A stretch of 64,000 bases of DNA from Gemmatimonadota bacterium (GTDB taxonomy: Bacteria > Gemmatimonadota > Gemmatimonadetes > Gemmatimonadales > Gemmatimonadaceae): contig JAZKBK010000006.1 in NCBI GenBank assembly GCA_040388625.1, positions 482,702-546,701 of the forward strand, read 5' to 3'. The notes beneath the pieces are model-generated. The model saw only the letters and a list, made by a program, of their open reading frames with translations. It was not told where the DNA came from and made no database searches. The position numbers and the translations under genes are program-made. Below, in pieces: positions 1-8,399 of this stretch (the stretch's first letter is position 1; the number at the start of each line of letters is the position of its first letter).

Positions 1-1936
1 TCCCGCTCACGTTCGAGTCATAGTACACCCATTTCCCGTCAGGCGAGCCGTCGAACTCCTCGATCACCTGCTGGCCTGTCGTGATCGGCAACGCCGACCT
101 CGCGTCGACACCGTTCGGAGGGAATGGCAGTGACTGCAGGTTGGCGGTAGCGCTGTACACGTCGTACGCGACCGACTTTCCCTCTGACGAGATGGAAACG
201 GAGTGCGCGCCGAGTCCGGTGGTGATCCGGATTGCGCGGCCGCTCGCGCGGCCGTCGCGCGCCGTGGGAAGTGCATAGATGTCGAGCGGGCCGAGGCGGT
301 CGGAGACGAAATACAGCCACTTGCCATCCGGCGACCAGAACGGACTCTGGTTGACGGAGCTGCTGTCGGTGACGGTGGACACCGCGCCGTCGCTCACATC
401 AACGGTGACGATGCGGCTTGGCGAGAGGTTGCCGAGGAAGCGGCCAAGCTGCGAGTACTCGCGGTTTCCCGAGGCGCAGGCGATCGTTGCGCCATCAGGT
501 CTCCACTGGCAAGCTGACACCTCTCTGAGACGTGCGAGGAGCCGCGAATGTCCGTCCGCGTCGCGCAGGTACAGCGAGTCGCCGTGTGCGTAAGCAATTC
601 GCCGGTCGTCGGGTGACCACACGGCATTGGTGATCCGACCATCCGGAGCGGCGCGCATTTCCGGTCGCGGCGATCCGCCCGACGATGGTGCGCTGAACAC
701 TGCGCCGCCAGCAAGGAACAGGATTCGCGATCCGTCTGCCGACCATTGCGGGTTGGTTTCGACGCTCGTGGAATCATCGGTGAGCTTCACGGCGCGGCCG
801 CCCGCGACCTGCCGCACGTATATGTGCGTGAGCACGGTGCTGCCACCTGCGTACGCCACGTACTTGCCATCGGGGGAGAGTGCAGGCTGGATCTCGAGTC
901 CCGGCTCCCACGTCACCTTCCGCGCATTGCCGAACGCGGCGATCGGTGCGTTCGGTCTGTAGTGCTGTCGCGCGATCAGAAATCCGGCGCACCCGAGTGC
1001 GACTGCGCCGACCGCGACAGCAGCGACCCAGAGCGCGGGCATTCCACTCGCCACGTCGGTGCTCGTGCGTCTTCGTACAGCGCCCGTTGTCGTTGTGCCG
1101 GACATTGCGCGCGCGAATTCGGCGGCGCTGTCGAATCTGTCGGCCGGCAGCTTCTCGAGCGCCGTGAGCACCGCATCCTCGACCGCGGGCGGTACGCTGC
1201 GTCGCTGCGGTATAATCGGCGCGGGATCCTGTGTCACGACCTTCGCGACTATTGCCTGCGCACTCGGGCCCGTGAATGGCGGCTCACCGGTGAGCATCTC
1301 GTACGTTACTGCGCCGAGCGAGTAGATGTCCGAGCGCGGACCGACCTCGCGCTCGCCGGTCGCCTGTTCCGGGCTCATGTACTGCGGCGTGCCGAGTGAC
1401 AGTCCCGTCTGCGTCATCCGCTGACCGCCTGCCTGCTGCACGGCCAGTGCAATGCCGAAGTCAGCTACAAGGGCATGTCCGTTCTGGAGCAGAATGTTCT
1501 CAGGCTTTATATCGCGATGCACTACGCCGCGACCGTGTGCGTACTCCAGTGCGTCGGCAACTTCGCTCGCTATTCGAACGGCGTCCGCGATGGAGAGCTG
1601 CTTGTCGCGATCGAGCCGTCCGCGCAGCGTCTCACCATCCACATACGGCATCACGTAGAACAGCAGCCCGTCTGCGCTCCCTGAATCGAATAGCGGAAGA
1701 ATATGTGGATGCTGCAGATTCGCGGTGAGCTCGATCTCCTTGAGGAAGCGCTCGGAGCCGAGGATCGCGGACAGCTCTGCGTGTAGCACCTTGATCGCAA
1801 CCTTGCGATGGTGCTTGATGTCTTCCGCGAGATACACCGTCGCCATGCCACCCGCGCCAAGCTCGCGCTCGACACTGTATCGATCTCCAATTGTCGCTGC
1901 GAGACGAGCTAACACATCTTCTCCAGAAGGGGTCAC
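1..1936 (-). CDS. Ser/Thr kinase with C-terminal TolB/PD40 propeller (kinase 1), 3' end outside window
   Basis: PknB-type kinase, likely phosphorylating proteins on Ser/Thr at the inner membrane. The GTG start at 1936 forms a GTGA overlap with the stop of the upstream kinase gene, and the protein opens VTPSGEDVLARLAATIGDRY. Visible are the Gly-rich loop ELGAGGMATVY, the VAIK lysine, HRDIKPEN, DFG, and an activation segment TQTGLSLGTPQYMSPEQ. A hydrophobic segment (GMPALWVAAVAVGAVALGC) follows, then repeated SPDG/WSPDG motifs of a TolB/PD40 propeller expected on the periplasmic side. About 645 codons are visible before the window edge, so the end of the propeller is missing. It is last in the minus-strand run K3, membrane protein, K2, K1. 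A 167-bp block is identical to kinase 2. The ligand and substrates are unknown. Confidence 0.9.
   Translation of the reverse strand, partial: MTPSGEDVLARLAATIGDRYSVERELGAGGMATVYLAEDIKHHRKVAIKVLHAELSAILGSERFLKEIELTANLQHPHILPLFDSGSADGLLFYVMPYVDGETLRGRLDRDKQLSIADAVRIASEVADALEYAHGRGVVHRDIKPENILLQNGHALVADFGIALAVQQAGGQRMTQTGLSLGTPQYMSPEQATGEREVGPRSDIYSLGAVTYEMLTGEPPFTGPSAQAIVAKVVTQDPAPIIPQRRSVPPAVEDAVLTALEKLPADRFDSAAEFARAMSGTTTTGAVRRRTSTDVASGMPALWVAAVAVGAVALGCAGFLIARQHYRPNAPIAAFGNARKVTWEPGLEIQPALSPDGKYVAYAGGSTVLTHIYVRQVAGGRAVKLTDDSTSVETNPQWSADGSRILFLAGGAVFSAPSSGGSPRPEMRAAPDGRITNAVWSPDDRRIAYAHGDSLYLRDADGHSRLLARLREVSACQWRPDGATIACASGNREYSQLGRFLGNLSPSRIVTVDVSDGAVSTVTDSSSVNQSPFWSPDGKWLYFVSDRLGPLDIYALPTARDGRASGRAIRITTGLGAHSVSISSEGKSVAYDVYSATANLQSLPFPPNGVDARSALPITTGQQVIEEFDGSPDGKWVYYDSNVSG
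1452..1618. repeat. 167-bp exact duplicate shared with 4121..4287
   Basis: Read by eye, this block is identical base for base to 4121..4287. It lies in the kinase-domain part of kinase 1 and encodes the region around HRDIKPEN and the following strand. Sequence on either side diverges normally. Synonymous positions are identical too, which selection on the protein alone would not cause. Confidence 0.9.
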
Positions 1937-4593
1937 GGCGCGGTACGCCGTGACAAAAGGCCGGGCCAATCGGCCACAACGCGTAGGTCGGTATGCGCGT
2001 CGCGCGGTCGTTGCAACATCACGAACCCTGCGCCTCCAGGCAAAACGTCATAACCCGGGAAGCGTGGGCCGCGAAGGTACGAATCCGCAAATAGCGCAGC
2101 CGGCTTCCCCGCGCGTCCATCAGTGATCGGGACCGCGAACAGACTGTCGGCGCTCCGATAGTACAACTCCTTGCCGTTCTGATCCCAACGCGGCTCGTCA
2201 CCAGCCACGACTGAGACCTGGATCTTGGCGCCGACAGTCGCATCAGCGCTGAACGGTTGGACATAGACTTCATGTTGGCCGGACTCGTCCGACACGAACG
2301 CCAGCCACCGGCCGTCCGGCGAGAGCTCAGGCTCAATTTCCATGAATGGCGATGCGTCGAGTGTTCGGATCGTATGGTGTCCGTCCAGTGAGATCGCATA
2401 AATGTCTTCGTTCGTCTTCGCATCATTCTGACGATAGATGAGCCAGCGTCCGTCGGCGGTCAATGCGCCTGGGAACTTGTATCGCGGACCCTTCACTAGC
2501 GTATCCACGCCACCTGTTCCGTCCGATGCGCGCGCGAGGATGTCGTATGTCCCGGCAATATTTGCGGAGTAAGCGATGCGCTGACCATCGGCACTCCACA
2601 CTGGATAGATGTTATCGTGACCTAGCGTCAGACGAGTCATGCTTCCGCGAGCTGGTTCAAACAGCCAGATATCGCGCGCGGATCTCTCGCCGATATCGAC
2701 TGCGATGCGTTTGGCATCGGGAGAGAGGCTTAAAGCCTCGTAGTCGCGCAGGTCACGGTCGAGAACGCGTGCTGTACCACTGCGACCAACCGCCACAATG
2801 TGTGCGTTATTGGAACTGCCGCCCGCGTATGCCAACGTGCCTTCGCTCGACAGAGCAAAGCTCTCCCCGTCGAGATCATCATCGATCCCCGCAATGCGAA
2901 CAGCCGGCCCCGTGAGCTTCCCATGCGAAGGATCGAACGACGCCGCGAACATTGCCCCATCTGCGGTAGCATACACAAGTCGCCCCAACGCATATCGTCC
3001 AGCTTGCGCCTGAACGTCGAGTAAACGCACTCGCCTGTTATCCAGGGAGACGAGCGCGAGTCGCGACGACGACGTGCCGGTCATTCTCGCAACGCACAGC
3101 AGCGTGCGACCGTCAGGCAGAAGCTGCGGCAGCGAAAGCTCGACCTCACCCGCGCTTGAATCCGGTAGCGCAATGATACGAGGCTTACCGCCTGTTGCGG
3201 CGACCGCGAGTATACCGAGGCCAAAACGGAAGCGCGGCGAGTAGCGGATGATACCGTCAGCGGCCCAATCGCCTCCGCTTATCCCGGCGCCGGCATCAAC
3301 CGATCCGTCGTTGGTGCCTGGAATCTGCTCCGGATCACCTCCGTTCAGCGACACTTTCCACAGCGCACCGCCCGCGGAGTACGCAATAGCCTGACCATCG
3401 GGCGAGAAGAACGGGGTGTCAGCTCCATCGGTATGTGGAAGCGCCCGCACAGTTTTGTCGGCAAGATCACGCACGAATACAGTGCGGTTGCCAGCCGGGT
3501 TTGTCGCAATGAACGCAAGACGGGTCCCATCAGGGGAGAGAGCCAGTCCGGCCTTGGAGAGTGTTTCTTCCGCGGGTATCGTCACGGAAAGTGATAGCGG
3601 GCGCGCGGCGTCGGTGCCCGGCGGACGCACCCAGCCCCATGCTGCAACAGCGACCGCCGCGAGCGCGACAGCGGTTGTACCCATCGCGAGATTGCGCCAC
3701 GGCCGCGGGTCGGAACCGGCTTTGTCCAGACCTGAACGTGTAGCGCGACTGACACGCCCAGTGCTACTGGCCAGCGCGGTTGCGAATTCACTCGCACTTG
3801 CAAACCGATCAGCGGGAAGTTTCTCGAGCGCCACCGTCACCGCATCTGCAACGTGAACAGGGACGGTCTTGCGTTGCAATGTGAGTGACTTCGGTTCGCC
3901 TGTAATTACCTGCGCGACGATTGCCTGCGCACTTGGTCCGGTGAACGGCGGCTCGCCCGCGAGCATCTCATACGTCACCGCGCCGAGCGAGTAGATGTCC
4001 GAGCGCGGACCGACCTCGCGCTCGCCCATCGCCTGCTCGGGGGACATGTACTGCGGTGTGCCGAGTGACAATCCCGTCTGCGTCATCCGCTGACCGCCTG
4101 CCTGCTGCACTGCCAGTGCGATGCCGAAGTCAGCTACAAGGGCATGTCCGTTCTGGAGCAGAATGTTCTCAGGCTTTATATCGCGATGCACTACGCCGCG
4201 ACCGTGTGCGTACTCCAGTGCGTCGGCAACTTCGCTCGCTATTCGAACGGCGTCCGCGATGGAGAGCTGCTTGTCGCGATCGAGCCGATCGCGCAGCGTT
4301 TCACCATCCACGTACGGCATCACATAGTACAGCAGCCCGCCTGCGCTCCCTGAATCGAATAGCGGAAGAATGTGTGGATGCTGCAGATTCGCGGTGAGCT
4401 CGATCTCCTTGAGAAAGCGGTCTGGTCCCAGCACCGCCGACAGCTCTGCGTGCAAAACCTTTATGGCAACTTTGCGGTGATGCTTGACGTCCTCGGCGAG
4501 ATACACCGTGGCCATACCGCCCGCGCCAAGCTCGCGCTCGATGGTGTAGCGATCTGAAAGCGCGGCACTCACGCGGTCCGGAATCGAGATCAT
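1933..4593 (-). CDS. Ser/Thr kinase with C-terminal TolB/PD40 propeller (kinase 2)
   Basis: 886-residue membrane kinase. The start at 4593 (MISIPDRVSAALSDRYTIER) places the kinase domain at the N-terminus as in its paralogues; a longer reading would run through the upstream gene. Kinase domain about 14-275: ELGAGGMATVY, VAIK Lys45, HRDIKPEN with Asp138, DFG 155-157, SPEQ near 185. One transmembrane helix at about 303-321. The rest, about 335-886, is a PD40/TolB-like propeller with many SPDG and WSADG repeats, presumably outside the cytoplasm. Its stop overlaps the GTG of kinase 1 (GTGA), so the two are probably translationally coupled. Its 5' part matches kinase 3 and its central kinase part matches kinase 1 exactly, as if patched by gene conversion. 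There is no clear Shine-Dalgarno sequence, consistent with coupling to the gene upstream. Confidence 0.93.
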   Translation of the reverse strand: MISIPDRVSAALSDRYTIERELGAGGMATVYLAEDVKHHRKVAIKVLHAELSAVLGPDRFLKEIELTANLQHPHILPLFDSGSAGGLLYYVMPYVDGETLRDRLDRDKQLSIADAVRIASEVADALEYAHGRGVVHRDIKPENILLQNGHALVADFGIALAVQQAGGQRMTQTGLSLGTPQYMSPEQAMGEREVGPRSDIYSLGAVTYEMLAGEPPFTGPSAQAIVAQVITGEPKSLTLQRKTVPVHVADAVTVALEKLPADRFASASEFATALASSTGRVSRATRSGLDKAGSDPRPWRNLAMGTTAVALAAVAVAAWGWVRPPGTDAARPLSLSVTIPAEETLSKAGLALSPDGTRLAFIATNPAGNRTVFVRDLADKTVRALPHTDGADTPFFSPDGQAIAYSAGGALWKVSLNGGDPEQIPGTNDGSVDAGAGISGGDWAADGIIRYSPRFRFGLGILAVAATGGKPRIIALPDSSAGEVELSLPQLLPDGRTLLCVARMTGTSSSRLALVSLDNRRVRLLDVQAQAGRYALGRLVYATADGAMFAASFDPSHGKLTGPAVRIAGIDDDLDGESFALSSEGTLAYAGGSSNNAHIVAVGRSGTARVLDRDLRDYEALSLSPDAKRIAVDIGERSARDIWLFEPARGSMTRLTLGHDNIYPVWSADGQRIAYSANIAGTYDILARASDGTGGVDTLVKGPRYKFPGALTADGRWLIYRQNDAKTNEDIYAISLDGHHTIRTLDASPFMEIEPELSPDGRWLAFVSDESGQHEVYVQPFSADATVGAKIQVSVVAGDEPRWDQNGKELYYRSADSLFAVPITDGRAGKPAALFADSYLRGPRFPGYDVLPGGAGFVMLQRPRDAHTDLRVVADWPGLLSRRTAP
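4121..4287. repeat. 167-bp exact duplicate shared with 1452..1618
   Basis: Second copy, inside the kinase domain of kinase 2. Identity with 1452..1618 is complete over 167 bases and ends at a two-base difference on one side. Confidence 0.9.
4373..4542. repeat. 170-bp exact duplicate shared with 7983..8152
   Basis: Block encoding the N-lobe of kinase 2, from the end of the Gly-rich loop through the Lys strand to ANLQHPH. It is identical to 7983..8152 of kinase 3 over 170 bases. The corresponding part of kinase 1 carries several substitutions, so kinase 2 has different closest relatives in adjacent segments. Confidence 0.9.
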
Positions 4594-4730
4594 CGAGCGA
4601 TCACTGCAGTACGCGGTGGAACGCGCGCCGGCGCGAGCGCGGTCTGGAGCTGGTCGCGGAGGAGGTCGGGCATGACTGCGGGCGGATCGGCGGTCACGAG
4701 ATTCAGCGACTGAGTGAAGTTGCTGGCCTG
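4590..4730 (-). other. Probable frameshifted C-terminal extension of the upstream membrane protein gene
   Basis: Downstream of about 4730 (minus-strand direction) the reading frame shifted by one base has strongly G/C-biased third positions. It reads ASNFTQSLNLVTADPPAV and continues without a stop to a TGA at 4590-4592, which overlaps the ATG of kinase 2 as ATGA. The annotated frame of the membrane protein instead runs into AT-type third positions and stops at 4703. A one-base loss near 4725-4735 in the genome or the assembly would explain both. The corrected protein would be about 290 residues and coupled to kinase 2. Confidence 0.55.
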
Positions 4731-5470
4731 GCACCCGCCGCATCCCGCAGCTGGTCGGTGGGATCGACGCCGCTGAATGACGGCGCGACGACGCAGCTGC
4801 CGTATCGATTGCGATAGCCGGCAAGGATGCGCGCCTGATTGTCCCGCGCAACGGCGATTTTGTTTCGAGAAAGGCCGAGCAGGGTGGCCCGGGACCAGCC
4901 GGCCATCATGTGGTTCGCCTCGCGAAGTCTCGCGACGGCGGACAGCATCCGGTCCTGCTCGGCACCTGAGAGCGGTCCTCCAGCTCGGCGCGTCGGCTGA
5001 AGCTCTATTCGCTCCGAGTTCTCCGCGAGGTTCGTCGCTTCGAGCACCGGCAGCAGCCGATAAGGCTTGGACCACGTCACCATGCGATCAGCCGACGTGT
5101 GCGACGCTGCATCTGACGCGACGGCGGTGCGCCAGGCTTCCGCATCCCACGTGCGCGTCGGCGGCGTGTACGCGTCTGCGAGAGCGGCGATCGCGCGGCG
5201 GTCGCGTCCACCTTCCACCGCGGCCTGAATGGTATCGAGCTGATGGTCGAGGCATGCTTCGATCGCCGCGCGGGTGAACGCCTGCGGTCCATCGTCGTCA
5301 CGGAGCTCGAGTCGCATCGCCTGTTCTGCCTCGTGCACCTTGGCGCGCCAGTGCAGTGCCTCGACCGTCTGCTCCGCGCCGAGCGCGATGAGCACACCGA
5401 GCACGATGATTCCGACTTCCTTCAGAAACTCGCGGAAGTTGTGGATCGGGTTTGGCTTGTGGATTTCCAT
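4703..5470 (-). CDS. Small single-pass membrane protein, paralogue of the gene at 11313..12029
   Basis: 255 residues, no recognised function. It starts MEIHKPNPIHNFREF, a short cytoplasmic tail, followed by one very hydrophobic helix KEVGIIVLGVLIALGAEQ (residues 17-34) and a helical, charged region that may form a coiled coil outside the membrane. The layout resembles bacterial DUF6090-like proteins, but that is only a resemblance. The first 39 residues differ from the paralogue by six substitutions; the remainder is much more diverged except for a C-[LI]-D-x-[QR]-[LI]-D motif. An AGGAG sequence lies upstream of the start. It sits between kinase 3 (36 bp) and kinase 2, suggesting a partner role in kinase signalling (inference). 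The 3' end is probably frameshifted (see 4590..4730). Confidence 0.75.
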   Translation of the reverse strand: MEIHKPNPIHNFREFLKEVGIIVLGVLIALGAEQTVEALHWRAKVHEAEQAMRLELRDDDGPQAFTRAAIEACLDHQLDTIQAAVEGGRDRRAIAALADAYTPPTRTWDAEAWRTAVASDAASHTSADRMVTWSKPYRLLPVLEATNLAENSERIELQPTRRAGGPLSGAEQDRMLSAVARLREANHMMAGWSRATLLGLSRNKIAVARDNQARILAGYRNRYGSCVVAPSFSGVDPTDQLRDAAGARPATSLSR

Positions 5471-5506
5471 CGGCGCCTCACGCTCCTGAGTTGAATGCAG
5501 GGTCGC

Positions 5507-8212
5507 TCACCGGGCATGCTCGACGCCGTGCGACTGTTCACGGATTTTCGTCAGAACTTCACCGAGCCAGTTCGTCACCACGATGAGCTTGGCACCCTCG
5601 CCCGCGTCTCGCGCCACGATGAAGCGCTTGCCGTCACCCTGCACGTCATAGCTACGGTTGACAAGCTGCTCTGCTGCATCGCTCGTGAAGAGCGAGTCGG
5701 TGCGAACGACACGCGGCATGGCGCCGTGAACGTCGAGCGTCGCGACCCTGAACGTGCTGTGGATTCGGTAGAAGAGTTGCCGGCCGTCGCGCGACCATTG
5801 TGGCTCGAGACCGCCGTCAGGTGAGATCTGCACGTTCCCGCCGCCGGCCGGGAAGGAACGCACTGACACCTCGAGCCGATTGCCAGCCGTGGTCGTGTAC
5901 GCGAGCCACTTGCCGTTCGGTGAGACGGTGGGCGTGAACATCGCCGGCCCTTCGAGAACCGGGATCGGCTGGCTCGCGGCGCCTCCGGTATTGCTGAGTG
6001 GGACCGCGTACGCCCGAACGCGCGACGCATCTGGTTGCGTCAACGCGAGCTCAACAAGTAGATAGCGTCCGTCCGGAGAAAAGGAGATCTGCTTGGCGTT
6101 ATCAGGAATCGATACGGTTCCCGGAATCTGTTCCGCGGCACCACTGCCGTCCGCCGGGATCCAGAACGGCTTCGATCCGGATGGCAGGCGTTGGATGAAG
6201 CCGATACGCGCCCCGTCCGGAGTCCACGCAGGGTCGCTGGCGAGCCCGGACTGCGTCAACTGCGACAGCACACGCGTGGTGAAATCGTACGACCAGATGT
6301 CGGAACTTCCATTCCGATCGATCGCCACAGCTATCCGCCTGCCGTCGGGTGACCACACGGGTCCAGCCGCATGGTACTGCTCGTCCGGCACAGTGTCGAC
6401 GAGCGCGCCATGCTCACCCAGCACCTCGATTCGCGAGGCAGAGGTTCCGCTGACGTACGCGAGCGTCCCGTCGTCGCTCATCACGGCGAGCACGCCGGCG
6501 TCCACTCCCTTCACCCTTACGCCGTCGACCAACACGACTGGCGCACCCAGCACTCGCCGCGAAGCCATATCGAAGTGCACGCCCATGATTCTGCCGTCAT
6601 TGCGCCCGAAGAGCAGGATGCCATCAGCATACCCGATCACGTTCGCACCCTGGAGCTGCAGCCGCGTCACGTTACCGCCGCCGAGCGAGACCATCCCGAT
6701 CTGTGCGCCGGCGACGGCGCTCGCCGGACCGGCGCGTGCGACGTGAAACGTCACCGTCTCTCCGTCCGGAAGGATGAATGGCGTCGTCCACGTCTCGTTG
6801 CGGTGCGGGTCGGCCGCGGCGACGATGTGGCGCGCGCCGTCGGGTGCCACGCGCCAGAGTGTATCATTTGCGACGAACACGACGTCCGTCGAGTGGGTCC
6901 AGGCGAAGTCGAGTGCGGAAGCGTCGGCAAGCTTCGTCGGCGCGCCGCCAGCCTCTTCGCCGACCAGAGCGGCGGAGACCACGCCGTCCTTGAGGAACCC
7001 GATCCGTCTCCCGTCGCTCGAGAAGTGCAGATCGCCCGCGGTGTGCACACCCGCAACCGGCACAGGGCCGAGCTGGTCCAGCCGCCTCAGGTAGAGCTGC
7101 TCGTTCGCGCCGGCCTGGTAGGCCACAGTCTCACCATCGGGTGAGATGGCGACAGTGGATCCACCTTCCGCGACGTTTATACGCTCCCCTGCCGGGGGGT
7201 CAATCGTGAACCGCACCGGAGTCGCGGGTGGCCTGTGACCCGCTCGCGACCACGCGGCGGCCATGACCAGCGCAGCGAGCGTGGCGAGCCCCGCGACGCT
7301 CCACGGAACGGCTCGATATGCGCGCGAGGTGTTCGTGTGCACACGCTCGCCGCGGCTGCCCGGAAGCGCACTGCGCTCCTGAAGCGCAGCCGCGAGGTCG
7401 GCCGCGGTCGAGAAACGATCTGCCGGAAGCTTCGCCAGTGCGATGAGGACAGCGGCGTCCACGTTTGACGGCACCGTGTCGCGCACCGCACTTGGTGCAC
7501 TCGGTCGCTCGGTCATCACCTTTGCGACGATGCTCTGCGCCGTCGGCCCGGTGAATGGTGGTTCACCGGTAAGCATCTCGTATGTCACCGCCCCGAGGGC
7601 ATAAACGTCCGTGCGCGCGTCCAGGTGCCGCTCGCCCATCGCCTGTTCGGGTGACATGTACTGCGGGGTGCCGAGTGACAGGCCGGTCTGGGTCATGCGC
7701 GCACCGCCCGCCTGCTCAACGGCCAGCGCGATGCCGAAGTCCGCGACGAGCGCATGCCCGTTCTGTAGAAGAATGTTCTCCGGCTTTATGTCACGATGCA
7801 CGACACCATGCTCGTGCGCATACTGCAGCGCGTCGGCAGACTCGCTCGCAATCCGCACTGCATCAGCAATCGGAAGCTGTCGCTCGCGCTCGAGACGACT
7901 CCGCAGCGTTTCTCCTTCCACGTACGGCATCACGTAGTACAGCAGCCCGTCAGCGCTTCCCGAGTCAAAGAGAGGCAGAATATGTGGATGCTGCAGATTC
8001 GCGGTGAGCTCGATCTCCTTGAGAAAGCGGTCTGGTCCCAGCACCGCCGACAGCTCTGCGTGCAAAACCTTTATGGCAACTTTGCGGTGATGCTTGACGT
8101 CCTCGGCGAGATACACCGTGGCCATACCGCCCGCGCCAAGCTCGCGCTCGATCGCGTACCTGTCAGCGAGGGCGCTGCGCAGCGTGTCGAGCGGATCGGC
8201 GGTGGATGTCAT
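5507..8212 (-). CDS. Ser/Thr kinase with C-terminal TolB/PD40 propeller (kinase 3)
   Basis: 901-residue membrane kinase starting MTSTADPLDTLRSALADRY; the in-frame codons upstream lack kinase homology. Kinase domain about 19-280 with ELGAGGMATVY, VAIK Lys48, HRDIKPEN, DFG and TQTGLSLGTPQYMSPEQ. A transmembrane helix at roughly 305-325 (VPWSVAGLATLAALVMAAAW) precedes a PD40 propeller with repeated ISPDG, WSPDGRRIAV and WTPDG motifs. It is likely first in an operon with the small membrane protein and kinases 2 and 1. The 188 bp upstream show no strong promoter. A 170-bp segment of its N-lobe is identical to kinase 2. Autophosphorylation in the activation segment is expected for the family; its substrates are unknown. 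Confidence 0.93.
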   Translation of the reverse strand: MTSTADPLDTLRSALADRYAIERELGAGGMATVYLAEDVKHHRKVAIKVLHAELSAVLGPDRFLKEIELTANLQHPHILPLFDSGSADGLLYYVMPYVEGETLRSRLERERQLPIADAVRIASESADALQYAHEHGVVHRDIKPENILLQNGHALVADFGIALAVEQAGGARMTQTGLSLGTPQYMSPEQAMGERHLDARTDVYALGAVTYEMLTGEPPFTGPTAQSIVAKVMTERPSAPSAVRDTVPSNVDAAVLIALAKLPADRFSTAADLAAALQERSALPGSRGERVHTNTSRAYRAVPWSVAGLATLAALVMAAAWSRAGHRPPATPVRFTIDPPAGERINVAEGGSTVAISPDGETVAYQAGANEQLYLRRLDQLGPVPVAGVHTAGDLHFSSDGRRIGFLKDGVVSAALVGEEAGGAPTKLADASALDFAWTHSTDVVFVANDTLWRVAPDGARHIVAAADPHRNETWTTPFILPDGETVTFHVARAGPASAVAGAQIGMVSLGGGNVTRLQLQGANVIGYADGILLFGRNDGRIMGVHFDMASRRVLGAPVVLVDGVRVKGVDAGVLAVMSDDGTLAYVSGTSASRIEVLGEHGALVDTVPDEQYHAAGPVWSPDGRRIAVAIDRNGSSDIWSYDFTTRVLSQLTQSGLASDPAWTPDGARIGFIQRLPSGSKPFWIPADGSGAAEQIPGTVSIPDNAKQISFSPDGRYLLVELALTQPDASRVRAYAVPLSNTGGAASQPIPVLEGPAMFTPTVSPNGKWLAYTTTAGNRLEVSVRSFPAGGGNVQISPDGGLEPQWSRDGRQLFYRIHSTFRVATLDVHGAMPRVVRTDSLFTSDAAEQLVNRSYDVQGDGKRFIVARDAGEGAKLIVVTNWLGEVLTKIREQSHGVEHAR
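7983..8152. repeat. 170-bp exact duplicate shared with 4373..4542
   Basis: Copy within the N-lobe region of kinase 3. Identity is complete to the last base before the two genes diverge at their 5' ends. Confidence 0.9.
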
Positions 8213-8399
8213 CGAGACAGCAACGTACGATTCCGTGGCTGGCGCGGCAACCGGACAATTGTGACGAGCAGCGGCCCCACACGACCGCAAGCCAGGTCAG
8301 AGTCGTGGTCATGCCGCGACACGCAGATCAACTCTGTGCACGCAAAGTGAGCGCTGTTTGAGACATAGTCACACCCCACTTCACGTGATGTGCACACAG

